A stretch of 64,000 bases of DNA from an uncultured Ruminococcus sp. (GTDB taxonomy: Bacteria; Bacillota; Clostridia; Oscillospirales; Acutalibacteraceae), in contig CACXBF010000005.1 in the NCBI GenBank assembly GCA_902765855.1, positions 17,827 through 81,826 of the forward strand. The letters are read 5' to 3'. Below, one piece after another: positions 9,235-18,059 of this stretch (positions are counted from its first letter, which is position 1; each line of letters opens with the position of its first letter). The notes below the pieces were generated by a model, which was not told the origin of the DNA, did no database searches, and saw only the letters and a program-made list of their open reading frames with translations. The position numbers and the translations under genes were made by a program.

Positions 9235-9534
9235 TTATAAATCCTTCCAGCCACATAGATAACTATGCTCATAGACAAAACCTAAAACTTGAGCTTGAAT
9301 CGCATTTTTATCTTCTTTCTTGCTAAAAAGCCAACCAAAAGTCCCATTTGGCTTCTTTTCTGACTGAACATATTCATAGCCCCAATATTCACAATCTTCA
9401 ATAAAATCACACATCGTCATTCCTCTATGAATGTTATGGTGATTATACTCTGCATAGACAAAATATTGAGTATCAGACCAATCTTCTATAAATATTTCTA
9501 CTTTTTCTTTCTTGAATATAAAAGTTTGATTCAT
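9235..9534 (-). CDS. Hypothetical protein, 99 residues
   Basis: I do not recognise this protein. It is small, acidic and aromatic-rich (IFIEDWSDTQYFVYAEYNH near the N-terminus, many Tyr and Trp residues), with no signal peptide or membrane segment. A plausible ribosome binding site (AGGTGAT, 6 nt spacing) precedes the ATG. It stands between ispG and polC, with about 130 bp of AT-rich sequence before it and 96 bp after. The composition and good translation signal suggest a real gene. The surrounding core genes give no hint of its role. Confidence 0.65.
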   Translation of the reverse strand: MNQTFIFKKEKVEIFIEDWSDTQYFVYAEYNHHNIHRGMTMCDFIEDCEYWGYEYVQSEKKPNGTFGWLFSKKEDKNAIQAQVLGFVYEHSYLCGWKDL

Positions 9535-9667
9535 AACTTTATCACCTATAAAAAGCTATTTCTAATTAGGTTAATATATTTTTGCTTTTTAAATTTTAAC
9601 TTTTATAATGTCTATATTTTTATCTCAATAATAAGCTTTATCATATCTATCTTCATAATATATAATG

Positions 9668-10714
9668 TTACATCTTTTCTATCTCTGCCATAAGTTCGTC
9701 TAAGAGCTTATCTTCTTTAACTTTCTTAACTATTTGACCTTTTTTGAAAATAAGTCCGTCACCATTTCCGCCTGCAATTCCAATATCGGCCTCTTTTGCT
9801 TCGCCCGGCCCATTGACAGCACAACCCATAACTGCAACAGTAATATTCTTATCGCAGTTTTCAAGCCTTCTTTCGGCTTCCTGTGCAATGCTTATTAAGT
9901 CTATACTTGTTCTTCCACAAGTAGGGCAAGAAATAAACTGAACTCCTCTCTTGCGAATCTCAAGAGCCTTTAGAATATCCTTAGCGGCTTTAACCTCATT
10001 GACAGGATTATCAGTAAGCGAAACACGAATAGTGTCGCCAATACCTCTTAAAAGCAAAGCACCAAGACCGGCGGCGGATTTTATAATTCCCATACGCTGA
10101 GTACCTGCTTCGGTTACTCCAAGATGAAGCGGATAGTCGCACTTTTCTGCGGCAATCTCATATGCCTCAACCATAAAAGGCACAGATGAACTTTTCATCG
10201 AAAGAACTATATCATAAAAATCGAATTTTTCAAGCAATGATGCGTGGTATAATGCACTTTCACACAATGCTTGCGGTGTAGGGTGTCCATACTTTGCAAG
10301 GATTTCTTTCTCAAGAGAACCTGAATTTACTCCTATTCTTATAGGAATATTTCTTTCTCGGCAAGCCTTGACGACAGCCTTAACTCTGTCGTCACTGCCG
10401 ATATTACCTGGATTTATTCTGATTTTGTCAACGCCTGCTGCGGCGGATTCTATTGCAAGACGATAGTCGAAGTGTATATCTGCAACAATTGGCACACTGA
10501 CAGCCTCTTTAAGAGCGGGAATCAACTTAACTGCATTCATATTAGGAATAGCGGCTCTTATAATTTCACAGCCTGCTTTTTCAAGTTCAATAGCCTGTTT
10601 AACGCTTCCCTCAATATTACTTGCCGGAACGTTCAGCATAGATTGTACGGTAATCTCTGAATCTCCGCCTATATAAATATTTCCAAGTTTAATTTTTCTA
10701 CTTTGTCTTTTCAC
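9668..10714 (-). CDS. ispG: 4-hydroxy-3-methylbut-2-enyl diphosphate synthase
   Basis: Iron-sulphur enzyme of the MEP isoprenoid pathway that converts MEcPP to HMBPP. The 348-residue product starts with RKIKLGNIYIGGDSEITVQSM, has the TIM-barrel segment VPIVADIHFDYRLA, and ends with the [4Fe-4S] ligands in ISCPTCGRTSIDL and MGCAVNGPGEA plus a downstream acidic residue. The GTG start overlaps the rseP stop codon by one base (TAGTG), implying translational coupling. It is the last gene of the pyrH-frr-uppS-cdsA-dxr-rseP-ispG cluster. That cluster puts two MEP-pathway enzymes beside the undecaprenyl and CDP-diacylglycerol synthases that feed envelope synthesis. Confidence 0.97.
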   Translation of the reverse strand: MKRQSRKIKLGNIYIGGDSEITVQSMLNVPASNIEGSVKQAIELEKAGCEIIRAAIPNMNAVKLIPALKEAVSVPIVADIHFDYRLAIESAAAGVDKIRINPGNIGSDDRVKAVVKACRERNIPIRIGVNSGSLEKEILAKYGHPTPQALCESALYHASLLEKFDFYDIVLSMKSSSVPFMVEAYEIAAEKCDYPLHLGVTEAGTQRMGIIKSAAGLGALLLRGIGDTIRVSLTDNPVNEVKAAKDILKALEIRKRGVQFISCPTCGRTSIDLISIAQEAERRLENCDKNITVAVMGCAVNGPGEAKEADIGIAGGNGDGLIFKKGQIVKKVKEDKLLDELMAEIEKM

Positions 10715-12072
10715 TATCCACCAAGCCCCGTTCCTGTAAATAGTCTTAATATATCACTAAACGAAATTAAAGCCATAAATGCCAAAAGAACAATCATACC
10801 TATTGCGTGAACCAAACCCTCATACTTTGCCGGTACAGGCTTTCTTCTTATAAGTTCAACAACCAAGAATACAAGTCTACCACCGTCAAGAGCCGGTAAA
10901 GGCAACAAGTTGACAACACCAAGGTTTACAGTAATCATCATCATAATGCTTACAATATTCATAACAGCATCGCCGAAACTACTTTGAAGTCCTGCACTCG
11001 CAACCTGTGAAATCGCAGAAGTCATTCCGATAGGACCGGCAAGCTCATTAAATCCAAATCTTCCTGTAATCAATCCGAAAAGGCTTGCCCAGACAAGTCT
11101 TACAGTCGAAACAACGCCCTTGCCTGTTTCAGCAATAAGATTCCAGAAATTATTTTGTATCGGTGCAACATAGAAATCAAGCACTATTGCTTTTTTATCG
11201 TTGACCTCTCTCGAGCCGAATTTTACATTTCCGAGATTTACGGTTTCACCATTTCTTCTTACAACAATTTCAGGTGTAAATTCACCATCGCTATTTTGAT
11301 TAGCTGTTACAAGAGAGAAAGATAAATCCTGAGAAGTATAAACACGATAACCGTTTATAGAAACAATCTCATCACCAACCTTTAATGCAGCTGATGTTGT
11401 AGCATTCTCGTGGAATTTTGAAATCGTAGTCGAGGCAAACTGAGAATTTGGCATAAGTGTTATCATCATAAGGATAAAGCCAAGTACGATATTCATTACC
11501 GCACCTGCAACTACTATTATAATTCGTTTCCAACAAGCAGCTTTGCCAAAGGCTCTCGGATTATCGCTGTCCTCATCCTCGCCTTCCATAGCACAAAAGC
11601 CGCCAATAGGCAAAAGTCTTAATGAATATATGGTTTCGCCCTTTTTGAATCTAAGAATTCTCGGTCCCATACCAAGAGCAAATTCGTTGACCTTAACACC
11701 CGATGCCTTTGCAGTCATAAAGTGTCCAAGTTCGTGTATGAAAATAATCAATTCAAAGAGTAAAACGCCGATTATTATAAGAAGTGCGGATTCTACAAAA
11801 GAAAATACACAAACAAGAGTAATAATTACAGCAAGAGCGGCTAAAACACCGACATAAATAAAGTTATTCTCACGAATATGTCCGATTTCTTCACCGTTGT
11901 CATCAACAAGTTTATTTCTTGCCGACATTTTATACATAATCTTTCCGTCATTATCAACTATCTTGTCTCCATCAATTTTTCCGACAGCCTTTTTGTTGCG
12001 TTTATCTGCAACTGTTCCATCCTTGCGAACTGAAAACAGCTTTTCACCGTCATTATCATAAATATGCTTCAT
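10714..12072 (-). CDS. rseP: RIP metalloprotease RseP (site-2 protease) with N-terminal extension
   Basis: Intramembrane zinc protease that cleaves transmembrane regulators such as anti-sigma factors. The HExxH motif is seen as HELGHFMTAKASG (about residues 113-125), a PDZ domain follows (around 210-280), and the third zinc ligand motif is NLLPLPALDGGR near 395. The first roughly 75 residues are unusual: a hydrophilic stretch rich in short Asp-Gly units (DGTVADKRNK, DGDKIVDNDGK, DDNGEEIGHI), then an extra hydrophobic segment before the catalytic helix. The ATG has a strong GAGAGGGG ribosome binding site, so the extension appears to be translated. Typical RseP is about 340-430 residues and starts at the catalytic membrane helix. 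It sits 24 bp after dxr. Confidence 0.93.
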   Translation of the reverse strand: MKHIYDNDGEKLFSVRKDGTVADKRNKKAVGKIDGDKIVDNDGKIMYKMSARNKLVDDNGEEIGHIRENNFIYVGVLAALAVIITLVCVFSFVESALLIIIGVLLFELIIFIHELGHFMTAKASGVKVNEFALGMGPRILRFKKGETIYSLRLLPIGGFCAMEGEDEDSDNPRAFGKAACWKRIIIVVAGAVMNIVLGFILMMITLMPNSQFASTTISKFHENATTSAALKVGDEIVSINGYRVYTSQDLSFSLVTANQNSDGEFTPEIVVRRNGETVNLGNVKFGSREVNDKKAIVLDFYVAPIQNNFWNLIAETGKGVVSTVRLVWASLFGLITGRFGFNELAGPIGMTSAISQVASAGLQSSFGDAVMNIVSIMMMITVNLGVVNLLPLPALDGGRLVFLVVELIRRKPVPAKYEGLVHAIGMIVLLAFMALISFSDILRLFTGTGLGG

Positions 12073-12096
12073 TAAATCCCCTCTCCCTTAGTTAAA

Positions 12097-13236
12097 TCAG
12101 CCTTTTAAGACAAGCTCCCTTGCCATTTTATCAGCATTAAATACATCATCTATATTTATGTTTTGTTTATTAGGAATATTTATCATAGCCTTTTTAATAA
12201 GCTTCGGAATATCCAGAAAGCCTATTTTCCCTTCAAGGAATAATTCAACTGCCGCCTCATTTGCACCATTTGCAATAGTAGGCATAATTCCACCTTGTCT
12301 GAAAGCATCCTCACATAAAGCAAGACACTCAAAAACTTCCCTGTCAGGCTTTGCAAAAGTAAGACTTTTAAGCGTAGTGAAATCAAGAGATTGGGCAGGT
12401 GATTCGTACCTTTCGGGATATGTAATCGCATACTGTATAGGTATACGCATATCTGCTGTTCCAAGCTGTGCAATAACCGCATTGTCGCTCAATTCTATCA
12501 TAGAATGAATAATGCTCTCACGATGCACAACTACTTCAATCTGCTCTAATTCAACTGAAAACAGATGACAAGCCTCGATAACCTCAAGACCTTTATTCAT
12601 CATTGTAGCAGAATCTATTGTTATTTTTGCACCCATACTCCAATTAGGATGGTTGAGTGCGTCTTTCACTGTAACATTTTCAAGTTCATCATAAGTTTTT
12701 CCGAAAAATGGACCGCCCGAAGCGGTAAGTATAATCTTCTTTAAAGAGCCATTTGGTGTACCCTGTAAGCACTGGAAAATTGCACTATGTTCACTATCAA
12801 CAGGCAAAAGCTTTACGCCATTCTCACGAATAGCCTTTTTGACAAGTTCACCGCCTGTGACAAGAGTTTCCTTATTTGCAAGCGCAATATCTTTTTTTGC
12901 AGAAATAGCCTCAAGCGTAGGTTTTAGGCCTGCGATACCCACTATCGCATTAACCACAACATCGCTCTCTCTAAGTCTTGCGCACTCAAGTATGCCGTCA
13001 CTTCCACCGAGAACTTTTATATCAGTGTCGGCAAGATTATTTTTTAATTCTAAATATTTATTTTCGTCAGCTATACAGACGGCACGCGGCTTAAATTCGC
13101 GTGCCTGTTCTTCAAGTAATTTAATACTGTTATTAGCCGTCAAAGCACAAACCTTGATGCCGAGCTTTCGCACGACATCAAGCGTTTGACGACCTATTGA
13201 ACCCGTAGAGCCGAGAAGTGTGATATTTTGATACAT
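12097..13236 (-). CDS. dxr: 1-deoxy-D-xylulose-5-phosphate reductoisomerase
   Basis: Second enzyme of the MEP isoprenoid pathway; converts DXP to MEP with NADPH and a divalent metal. It begins with the dinucleotide-binding loop LLGSTGSIGRQTLDV, has the metal and substrate motif LPVDSEHSAIFQCLQG (about 145-160), and the conserved SATMMNKGLEVIEACHLF. The ATG at 13236 is chosen because AGAGGTG lies 8 nt upstream; an in-frame GTG three codons earlier would sit inside that site. Length (379 residues) is normal for the family. Transcribed with rseP and ispG downstream. A degraded small ORF lies between it and cdsA. Confidence 0.97.
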   Translation of the reverse strand: MYQNITLLGSTGSIGRQTLDVVRKLGIKVCALTANNSIKLLEEQAREFKPRAVCIADENKYLELKNNLADTDIKVLGGSDGILECARLRESDVVVNAIVGIAGLKPTLEAISAKKDIALANKETLVTGGELVKKAIRENGVKLLPVDSEHSAIFQCLQGTPNGSLKKIILTASGGPFFGKTYDELENVTVKDALNHPNWSMGAKITIDSATMMNKGLEVIEACHLFSVELEQIEVVVHRESIIHSMIELSDNAVIAQLGTADMRIPIQYAITYPERYESPAQSLDFTTLKSLTFAKPDREVFECLALCEDAFRQGGIMPTIANGANEAAVELFLEGKIGFLDIPKLIKKAMINIPNKQNINIDDVFNADKMARELVLKG

Positions 13237-13262
13237 AATTGACACACCTCTGATTTTTAAAT

Positions 13263-13490
13263 TTAAAGTAACATAGATTTATGTTTTGCTTTTGTTTTTT
13301 GATAAATTTCTTCAGCTGTTAATTCCTTATTGTTAAAAAATATCCTATTACATATTTTTTCGTAAAATGGAACAGAATTTTCCAATTTGTGAATTACTTG
13401 GTATAATTTTACATCTGTCTCATCAGGAATTAGTTGTAATATTTTATCAATTATTTGGATTACTTCTTTTTCGCGTTATTTATATTTCAT
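13263..13490 (-). pseudogene. Small ORF broken by an early stop, between cdsA and dxr
   Basis: Read from the ATG at 13490, the frame is MKYK, then TAA at 13478-13476, then about 70 uninterrupted codons. These include DKILQLIPDETDVKLYQV, ENSVPFYEKICNRIFFNN and TAEEIYQKTKAKHK, ending at 13263. The long tail looks like genuine soluble helical protein, and its ATG lies just 9 nt after the cdsA stop. No ATG, GTG or TTG restarts the frame after the stop. It is therefore either a recently inactivated gene, a frame that uses a rare start, or a sequencing error. I do not recognise the family. Confidence 0.45.
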
Positions 13491-13499
13491 CACCAAAAA

Positions 13500-14321
13500 T
13501 CAAGCTAATACCGGCAAATATGTCAACGAAATAAGCAAAAATGGTGAAACGAATACTACGCTATCAAATCTATCAAGCACACCGCCATGACCGGGTATGA
13601 GATTTCCGTAATCCTTTATATTATAGGTTCTCTTGACAAGTGAAAAGCTCAAATCGCCAAGAACCGAAAGCAGAGAACCGACAAAAGAAAGTATAATCAG
13701 ATTAACATAATTTATGCTCTGAATATCCTTATAAATGAACGCTGAGAATATATATCCCATAAGACAACAAAATCCGACGCAGCCAATAACTCCGCCGATA
13801 ACACCTTCAACTGTCTTTTTAGGACTGATTTTCGGGCAAAGCTTATGTTTGCCTAAAAAGCTTCCTGCAAAATATGCTCCGCCATCTGCAAGCCAAGGCA
13901 ATGCAAGAGCAAGTACAAAATAGAATGATGAATGTGCAACATCAAGGTTTTTCATTGAGATAACTGTTGCCAATCCATATGATATGATAATCGTCATTCC
14001 GTAAGTATCTGAAACCTCTCTGAATGAAAGTTTTTCATGAAAGAATATCATCACAGAAAGCATAATTGCTGTATATACATACCATATTATAGACTGATAA
14101 CCGTATGAAACCAGCATTGCATTACAGAATGCAAAAGCTATACTTGGTATGCTTATAAGATATTTTTTCAGTAAGCCTATTGCGTGAACAAATTCACCTA
14201 CGGCAATAGCGCAAACCAATGCCATAAAAATATCTATCAATATATGCCAAGTATGGCTTAGAAATATAACAAGCAATATAAATGAAATGCCTACAATGGC
14301 AGAAATTATTCGTTTCGCCAT
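13500..14321 (-). CDS. cdsA: Phosphatidate cytidylyltransferase
   Basis: Integral membrane enzyme that makes CDP-diacylglycerol from phosphatidate and CTP, the branch point of phospholipid synthesis. The 273-residue protein has about eight hydrophobic segments. The C-terminal family signature is visible in three parts: SLVKRTYNIKDYGNLIPGHGG followed by DRFDS. The ribosome binding site GGAGG lies inside the last codons of uppS, and the two genes abut, so translation is coupled. It belongs to the pyrH-frr-uppS-cdsA-dxr-rseP-ispG cluster conserved across many bacteria. Confidence 0.96.
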   Translation of the reverse strand: MAKRIISAIVGISFILLVIFLSHTWHILIDIFMALVCAIAVGEFVHAIGLLKKYLISIPSIAFAFCNAMLVSYGYQSIIWYVYTAIMLSVMIFFHEKLSFREVSDTYGMTIIISYGLATVISMKNLDVAHSSFYFVLALALPWLADGGAYFAGSFLGKHKLCPKISPKKTVEGVIGGVIGCVGFCCLMGYIFSAFIYKDIQSINYVNLIILSFVGSLLSVLGDLSFSLVKRTYNIKDYGNLIPGHGGVLDRFDSVVFVSPFLLISLTYLPVLA

Positions 14322-15047
14322 TTATATACCTCCAAAACGTCTATTACGCTTGCTGTAATAATCAATCGCACGAATTAAATCGTCTTCGGAGAAATCAGGC
14401 CAAAGAGTATCTGTTATATAAAGTTCTGAATATGCCGCTTGATATAAAAGGAAGTTGCTTATACGAGCCTCACCGCCCGGACGAATTATCAAATCCGGGT
14501 CCGGTTGATTAGCTGTATAAAGCTTTTGTGCAAACATTTCCTTGGTAATATCATCGGCAGAAATTTTACCATTGATACAATCCTCACAAAGTAGTTTTGC
14601 TGCTCTTAAAATTTCATCTCTGCCCCCATAATTCATAGCTATGTTAAGAACCATTCCGGCTCTATCCTTAGAAACTTCCTCGGTTTCAGCAATAAGCTTT
14701 TGCAGGTTATCAGAAAAGCCACTTTTATCACCTATAAAACGAACTACAACATCGTCATCACGAAAATCTGTAAGTGATTCTACAAGCTGTTTATGAAATA
14801 GCTTCATAAGTGCATTGACTTCATCAGCAGGACGCTTCCAATTTTCTGTCGAAAAAGCATAAACCGTAAGATATTTTATACCAATTCTGCTCGCATATCT
14901 TGTGATATGACGAAAGGTAGCCGCTCCCGCTGTATGACCGGCAGTGCGTGGCAAGCCACGCTTTTTCGCCCAGCGACCATTTCCGTCCATAATAATAGCA
15001 ACATGAACAGGTATACCACTTGATTGTTTATTATTAAGTTTTGCCAT
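14322..15047 (-). CDS. uppS: Isoprenyl transferase (undecaprenyl diphosphate synthase)
   Basis: cis-Prenyltransferase that extends farnesyl diphosphate with isopentenyl diphosphate to the C55 carrier lipid used in peptidoglycan and teichoic acid synthesis. The catalytic Asp motif is visible as IIMDGNGRWAKKRGLPRTAGH near residue 18, and the C-terminal substrate motif as PDLIIRPGGEARISNFLLYQ. The ATG at 15047 (MAKLNNK) has AAGGGAG upstream at good spacing; a longer frame beginning 15 codons earlier has no such site. The final length, 241 residues, suits the family. It is directly upstream of cdsA. Confidence 0.96.
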   Translation of the reverse strand: MAKLNNKQSSGIPVHVAIIMDGNGRWAKKRGLPRTAGHTAGAATFRHITRYASRIGIKYLTVYAFSTENWKRPADEVNALMKLFHKQLVESLTDFRDDDVVVRFIGDKSGFSDNLQKLIAETEEVSKDRAGMVLNIAMNYGGRDEILRAAKLLCEDCINGKISADDITKEMFAQKLYTANQPDPDLIIRPGGEARISNFLLYQAAYSELYITDTLWPDFSEDDLIRAIDYYSKRNRRFGGI

Positions 15048-15110
15048 AGATTCATTCTCCCTTCTCGGGTAGGATAAGTCTAAAAATATCACCTGATAAG
15101 GCAGTATTTT

Positions 15111-15665
15111 TTAGATTTCCATAACCTGCTTTTGCTTACTTTCGCAGATTGAATCAATCTCCTTAATTTTCTTATCTGTAATATCCTGAACCTTTTTTTC
15201 GCCCTTGCTCTCATCATCTTCGGTGATTTCACCGCTCTTCTTCATTGCCTTGATTTTATCAATAGCATCTCTTCTTGATGAACGAACGGCAACCTTAGCT
15301 TCCTCAGCCATCTTAGAAACCTCTTTAACAATATCTTTACGCCTATCTTCTGTGAGCGGTGGGAATATCATTCTGATAACCTTACCGTCGGACTGTGGGT
15401 TGATACCAATATCAGAAGTTTGAATAGCCTTTTCAATAGCACGACAGATAGAAACATCCCAAGGCTGAATCATAAGTGTTCTTGCTTCTGTAACAGAAAC
15501 AGCTGCAACTTGGTTGATTGGTGTAGGGGTGCCATAATAGTCTACTGTAAGCTTATCAAGTACAGCAGGATTAGCTCTGCCTGCTCTGATAGCTGAATAA
15601 GCTTCCTCAAGGTGAGTGATTGTTTTAGTCATTTTGTCCTCTGCATTTTTTAATACTGTTTTCAT
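15111..15665 (-). CDS. frr: Ribosome recycling factor
   Basis: Cytosolic factor that, with EF-G, splits post-termination ribosomes. The 184-residue length is standard. Diagnostic stretches include HLEEAYSAIRAGRANPAVLDKL at the N-terminal helix and QPWDVSICRAIEKAIQTSDIG and PPLTEDRRKDIVK in the middle. A consensus AGGAGG site precedes the ATG. It is preceded by pyrH, as in most bacteria, with a short gap that also encodes a possible 24-residue membrane peptide, and followed by uppS. Confidence 0.98.
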   Translation of the reverse strand: MKTVLKNAEDKMTKTITHLEEAYSAIRAGRANPAVLDKLTVDYYGTPTPINQVAAVSVTEARTLMIQPWDVSICRAIEKAIQTSDIGINPQSDGKVIRMIFPPLTEDRRKDIVKEVSKMAEEAKVAVRSSRRDAIDKIKAMKKSGEITEDDESKGEKKVQDITDKKIKEIDSICESKQKQVMEI

Positions 15666-15691
15666 AGATAAAAGCCTCCTGTTTATATAAT

Positions 15692-15766
15692 TTAATAAAA
15701 TAAAAGTCCCAAGATTAAAAGTATAAAACCTATTAAAGAAAAATCTGAACCACCTGTTGCTTCCAT
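15692..15766 (-). CDS. Possible 24-residue single-pass membrane peptide
   Basis: The minus strand encodes 24 codons from an ATG with AGGTG five nt upstream. The start is MEATGGSDFSL and the rest is a hydrophobic helix of Ile, Leu, Gly and Phe, ending in Tyr. It lies between pyrH and frr, 11 bp after the pyrH stop, in the same direction, so it would be translated in the operon. A start signal plus a clean hydrophobic helix is suggestive, but a frame this short can arise by chance. No family is recognised. Confidence 0.4.
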   Translation of the reverse strand: MEATGGSDFSLIGFILLILGLLFY

Positions 15767-15777
15767 AAAAACACCTA

Positions 15778-16491
15778 TTATTCTACAAGTGTTCCTACAT
15801 CTTCTCCGCAAACAGCAGATACAATATTCTGAGGATTATCAAGGCTGAATACAATAATCGGAATATTATTATCCTTGCAGATTGCTGCGGCTGTGCTATC
15901 CATAACACCAAGATTTTGATTAAGCACTTCTTGGAAAGTAAGAGTCTTAAATTTCTTTGCGTCCGGATTCTTTTTAGGGTCGCTATCATAAACGCCATCG
16001 ACCATAGTTGCTTTAAGGATTATATCTGCCTCAATTTCAGCGGCTCTGAGTGCCGCTGCCGTATCTGTTGAGAAAAACGGATTACCGGTTCCGCAACCAA
16101 ATACAACAACTCTACCCTTTTCAAGATGACGAACAGCTCTATTTCTGATATAAGGCTCTGCAACCTGCTGCATAGAAATAGCTGTCTGTACTCTAACCTG
16201 AAGGTCAAACTGCTCCAAAGCGTCAGCAACACCAAGAGCATTTATAACTGTTGCAAGCATACCCATATGGTCAGCACGAGTCCTATCCATCTGACCACTT
16301 GAACGACCTCTCCAGAAGTTTCCTCCGCCAACAACGATTGCAACTTCAACGCCCATATCAACAAGTTTTTTGACAGGTTCACAGAATTTAAGAACTGTAT
16401 CAAAATCTATTCCATGTTTTTCATTTCCTGCAAGTGATTCACCGCTAAGCTTCAACAATACTCTCTTATATTTAGGCTTCAATTTAACCAC
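15778..16491 (-). CDS. pyrH: UMP kinase
   Basis: Hexameric kinase of the amino-acid-kinase fold that phosphorylates UMP to UDP in pyrimidine nucleotide synthesis. Visible motifs are the phosphate loop [12 protein letters not shown] near the N-terminus, GGGNFWRG, the UMP-binding [15 protein letters not shown] and the C-terminal [14 protein letters not shown]. Length, 237 residues, is typical. It is the first gene of the lipid and isoprenoid cluster and has its own promoter at 16527-16555. Confidence 0.97.
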   Translation of the reverse strand: MVKLKPKYKRVLLKLSGESLAGNEKHGIDFDTVLKFCEPVKKLVDMGVEVAIVVGGGNFWRGRSSGQMDRTRADHMGMLATVINALGVADALEQFDLQVRVQTAISMQQVAEPYIRNRAVRHLEKGRVVVFGCGTGNPFFSTDTAAALRAAEIEADIILKATMVDGVYDSDPKKNPDAKKFKTLTFQEVLNQNLGVMDSTAAAICKDNNIPIIVFSLDNPQNIVSAVCGEDVGTLVE

Positions 16492-16526
16492 TCCTAATTT
16501 TTATTTCTTATTTTTATCCATTTTTC

Positions 16527-16555
16527 ATTTTACTATATTTTTGCAATTATGTAAA
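16527..16555 (-). promoter_or_regulatory. Promoter of the pyrH cluster
   Basis: On the minus strand TTTACA (16555-16550), a 17-bp AT-rich spacer and TAAAAT (16532-16527). The leader to the pyrH start would be about 30 nt. Confidence 0.65.
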
Positions 16556-16630
16556 GATAAAAGTTATAAACGGCTAATTTAAAAGTTAAAACTATATTTT
16601 ACAAATATAATAATTTTTTATAATTAAAAC

Positions 16631-16688
16631 AGGCGAACACTCTTACCCTATTAAATAAATTACATTTAAAGGTAGCTGTATTCGCCTA
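16631..16688 (-). terminator. Terminator of the lipoprotein gene
   Basis: On the minus strand a 10-bp imperfect stem (AGGCGAATAC with GTGTTCGCCT, positions 16688-16679 and 16640-16631) closes a long AT-rich loop. It is followed by GTTTTAATT. It begins about 20 nt past the stop codon. Confidence 0.6.
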
Positions 16689-16706
16689 TTTCTATTATGA
16701 TTTTAA

Positions 16707-17399
16707 TTATAATTCCTCATCAATACCTTTACTGAGAGAAATATTAGTAACAAAATCATCCTCAAAAACAAATATTATTATATTTTTGCCTATTTCGTAA
16801 GATGTCATCTTGTCATCTGTAACCTTACCATATATCTTTTCAATACTGTCCTTAGTTGCACCGATTTTAACTCCATTTGCAGTGCTAGCATCTCCAGGAC
16901 CATCTATAGAAACATCTGTTACATATTGCTTCTTATCTTTAAAATAAATATAGATAGTCATATTATCATAAGTATAAGAATATGAGCCTTCGGAATTATC
17001 CTCATTTGATTTGATGGTTTCACTATGGTCAGGCTTACCAAGCTTTTCAAGGATTGGTGAAGCATCCATTCCAATTTTAATTTCTACATTATTATATATA
17101 ACTGCGTCAATTGCTTCTGACTTTTTATCTTCCTTAGAATTTTCATTTTTGGACTCTGCACTCTCAGTTTTAGAAGATTCTTTGCTATTTTCCTTGCTTT
17201 CCTCTGAATTTTTACTTTCTGACTTTGATGTATTTTTAGATTCATCTTTATCTGCTTGGCTTTCGCTACTACTTACCGTTGAATTAGTTGCTGAATTTGT
17301 TGATGTGTTACTTGAAGAATTATCAGAGCCACCTGAACAACCTGCCATAATAGCAGCAGCCAGTGCAGCTGTTAAAATTACTACTGTCATTTTTTTCAT
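16707..17399 (-). CDS. Putative lipoprotein with Ser/Glu/Lys-rich linker
   Basis: A signal peptide (MKKMTVVILTAALAAAIM) ends in a lipobox-like AGC at residues 19-21, so the mature protein should be anchored to the outer face of the membrane. Residues about 22-95 are a low-complexity Ser/Asn/Glu/Lys linker. The C-terminal half has two related segments, each with a Gly-x-x-x-x-x-Ile and Gly-Lys pattern (KIGMDASPILEKLGKPDH and KIGATKDSIEKIYGKV). They resemble BamE/SmpA-like repeats, but I cannot confirm that family. It has its own ribosome binding site (AAAGGAGAGG) and terminator and is not in an operon with pyrH. Confidence 0.8.
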   Translation of the reverse strand: MKKMTVVILTAALAAAIMAGCSGGSDNSSSNTSTNSATNSTVSSSESQADKDESKNTSKSESKNSEESKENSKESSKTESAESKNENSKEDKKSEAIDAVIYNNVEIKIGMDASPILEKLGKPDHSETIKSNEDNSEGSYSYTYDNMTIYIYFKDKKQYVTDVSIDGPGDASTANGVKIGATKDSIEKIYGKVTDDKMTSYEIGKNIIIFVFEDDFVTNISLSKGIDEEL

Positions 17400-17861
17400 A
17401 TTACCTCTCCTTTAAAAATTTAGGGCAAATTCAATTAATAGATATATTATACACTTAAACTATATCAAACTTTATGCTTTTATAGAATAAATTATAAAGA
17501 ATTTAATGAACAATTTCAATTATTTATAGAAATCTACTTGATATTGCAATTTTCTTATACATTCAAATTCATATCGAAATTTCTTAATAAATAATAATAT
17601 TTAATTACTTTACAATTTTCGAAAGATTAACTTTACTTATCTTTTTGCTATATCTAAAGCATTTATATTATATATTGCTGATTGTGTTTTTGTATTTATC
17701 GACATTATTTTAAATGAGTATACATACTGGTTACTTACTCAAAAACCAACATCTATTTTTAGATAAAGGAATAATACTAATAATTCATCAATTATCTTCT
17801 ATACAATCTCTAATCTTCAATAAGATATTGAAAACAAACTTTCGTATATAAAATACTTAAA
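17400..17861. other. AT-rich intergenic stretch without recognisable genes
   Basis: No convincing coding frame, RNA gene or long repeat is seen in this part. It marks the edge between core genes and the accessory region. Confidence 0.5.
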
Positions 17862-17893
17862 GCAAAAAGAAAGTGGACAGAAATCCACTTTCT
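17862..17893 (-). terminator. Intrinsic terminator at the left edge of the accessory region
   Basis: On the minus strand a perfect 10-bp stem AGAAAGTGGA/TCCACTTTCT with a 6-nt loop is followed by TTTTTGC. It would end transcription from the glycosyltransferase operon or from the decayed genes next to it. Confidence 0.8.
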
Positions 17894-17900
17894 CTAATTC

Positions 17901-18036
17901 TCAAACTTTTCTTATATCATTTTGAAGTATTAAAATACCTTCATAATCAACATTAACATATTCAATTTCTATTATCGTTGACCATTTTTCTACCCAAAAG
18001 AACTACTGTCTATACGTCGTTTCGTTTGAGCAATAA
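17901..18036 (-). pseudogene. Frameshifted gene fragment
   Basis: On the minus strand, codons AQTKRRIDSS can be followed, after a shift of frame, by FFWVEKWSTIIEIEYVNV and then DYEGILILQNDIRKV and a stop at 17901. No start codon or ribosome binding site is present. The peptide looks like the decayed tail of a real protein. It lies directly between a terminator and another gene remnant. Family not recognised. Confidence 0.35.
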
Positions 18037-18059
18037 TTTTTCTATACAGCAATAGCTGC

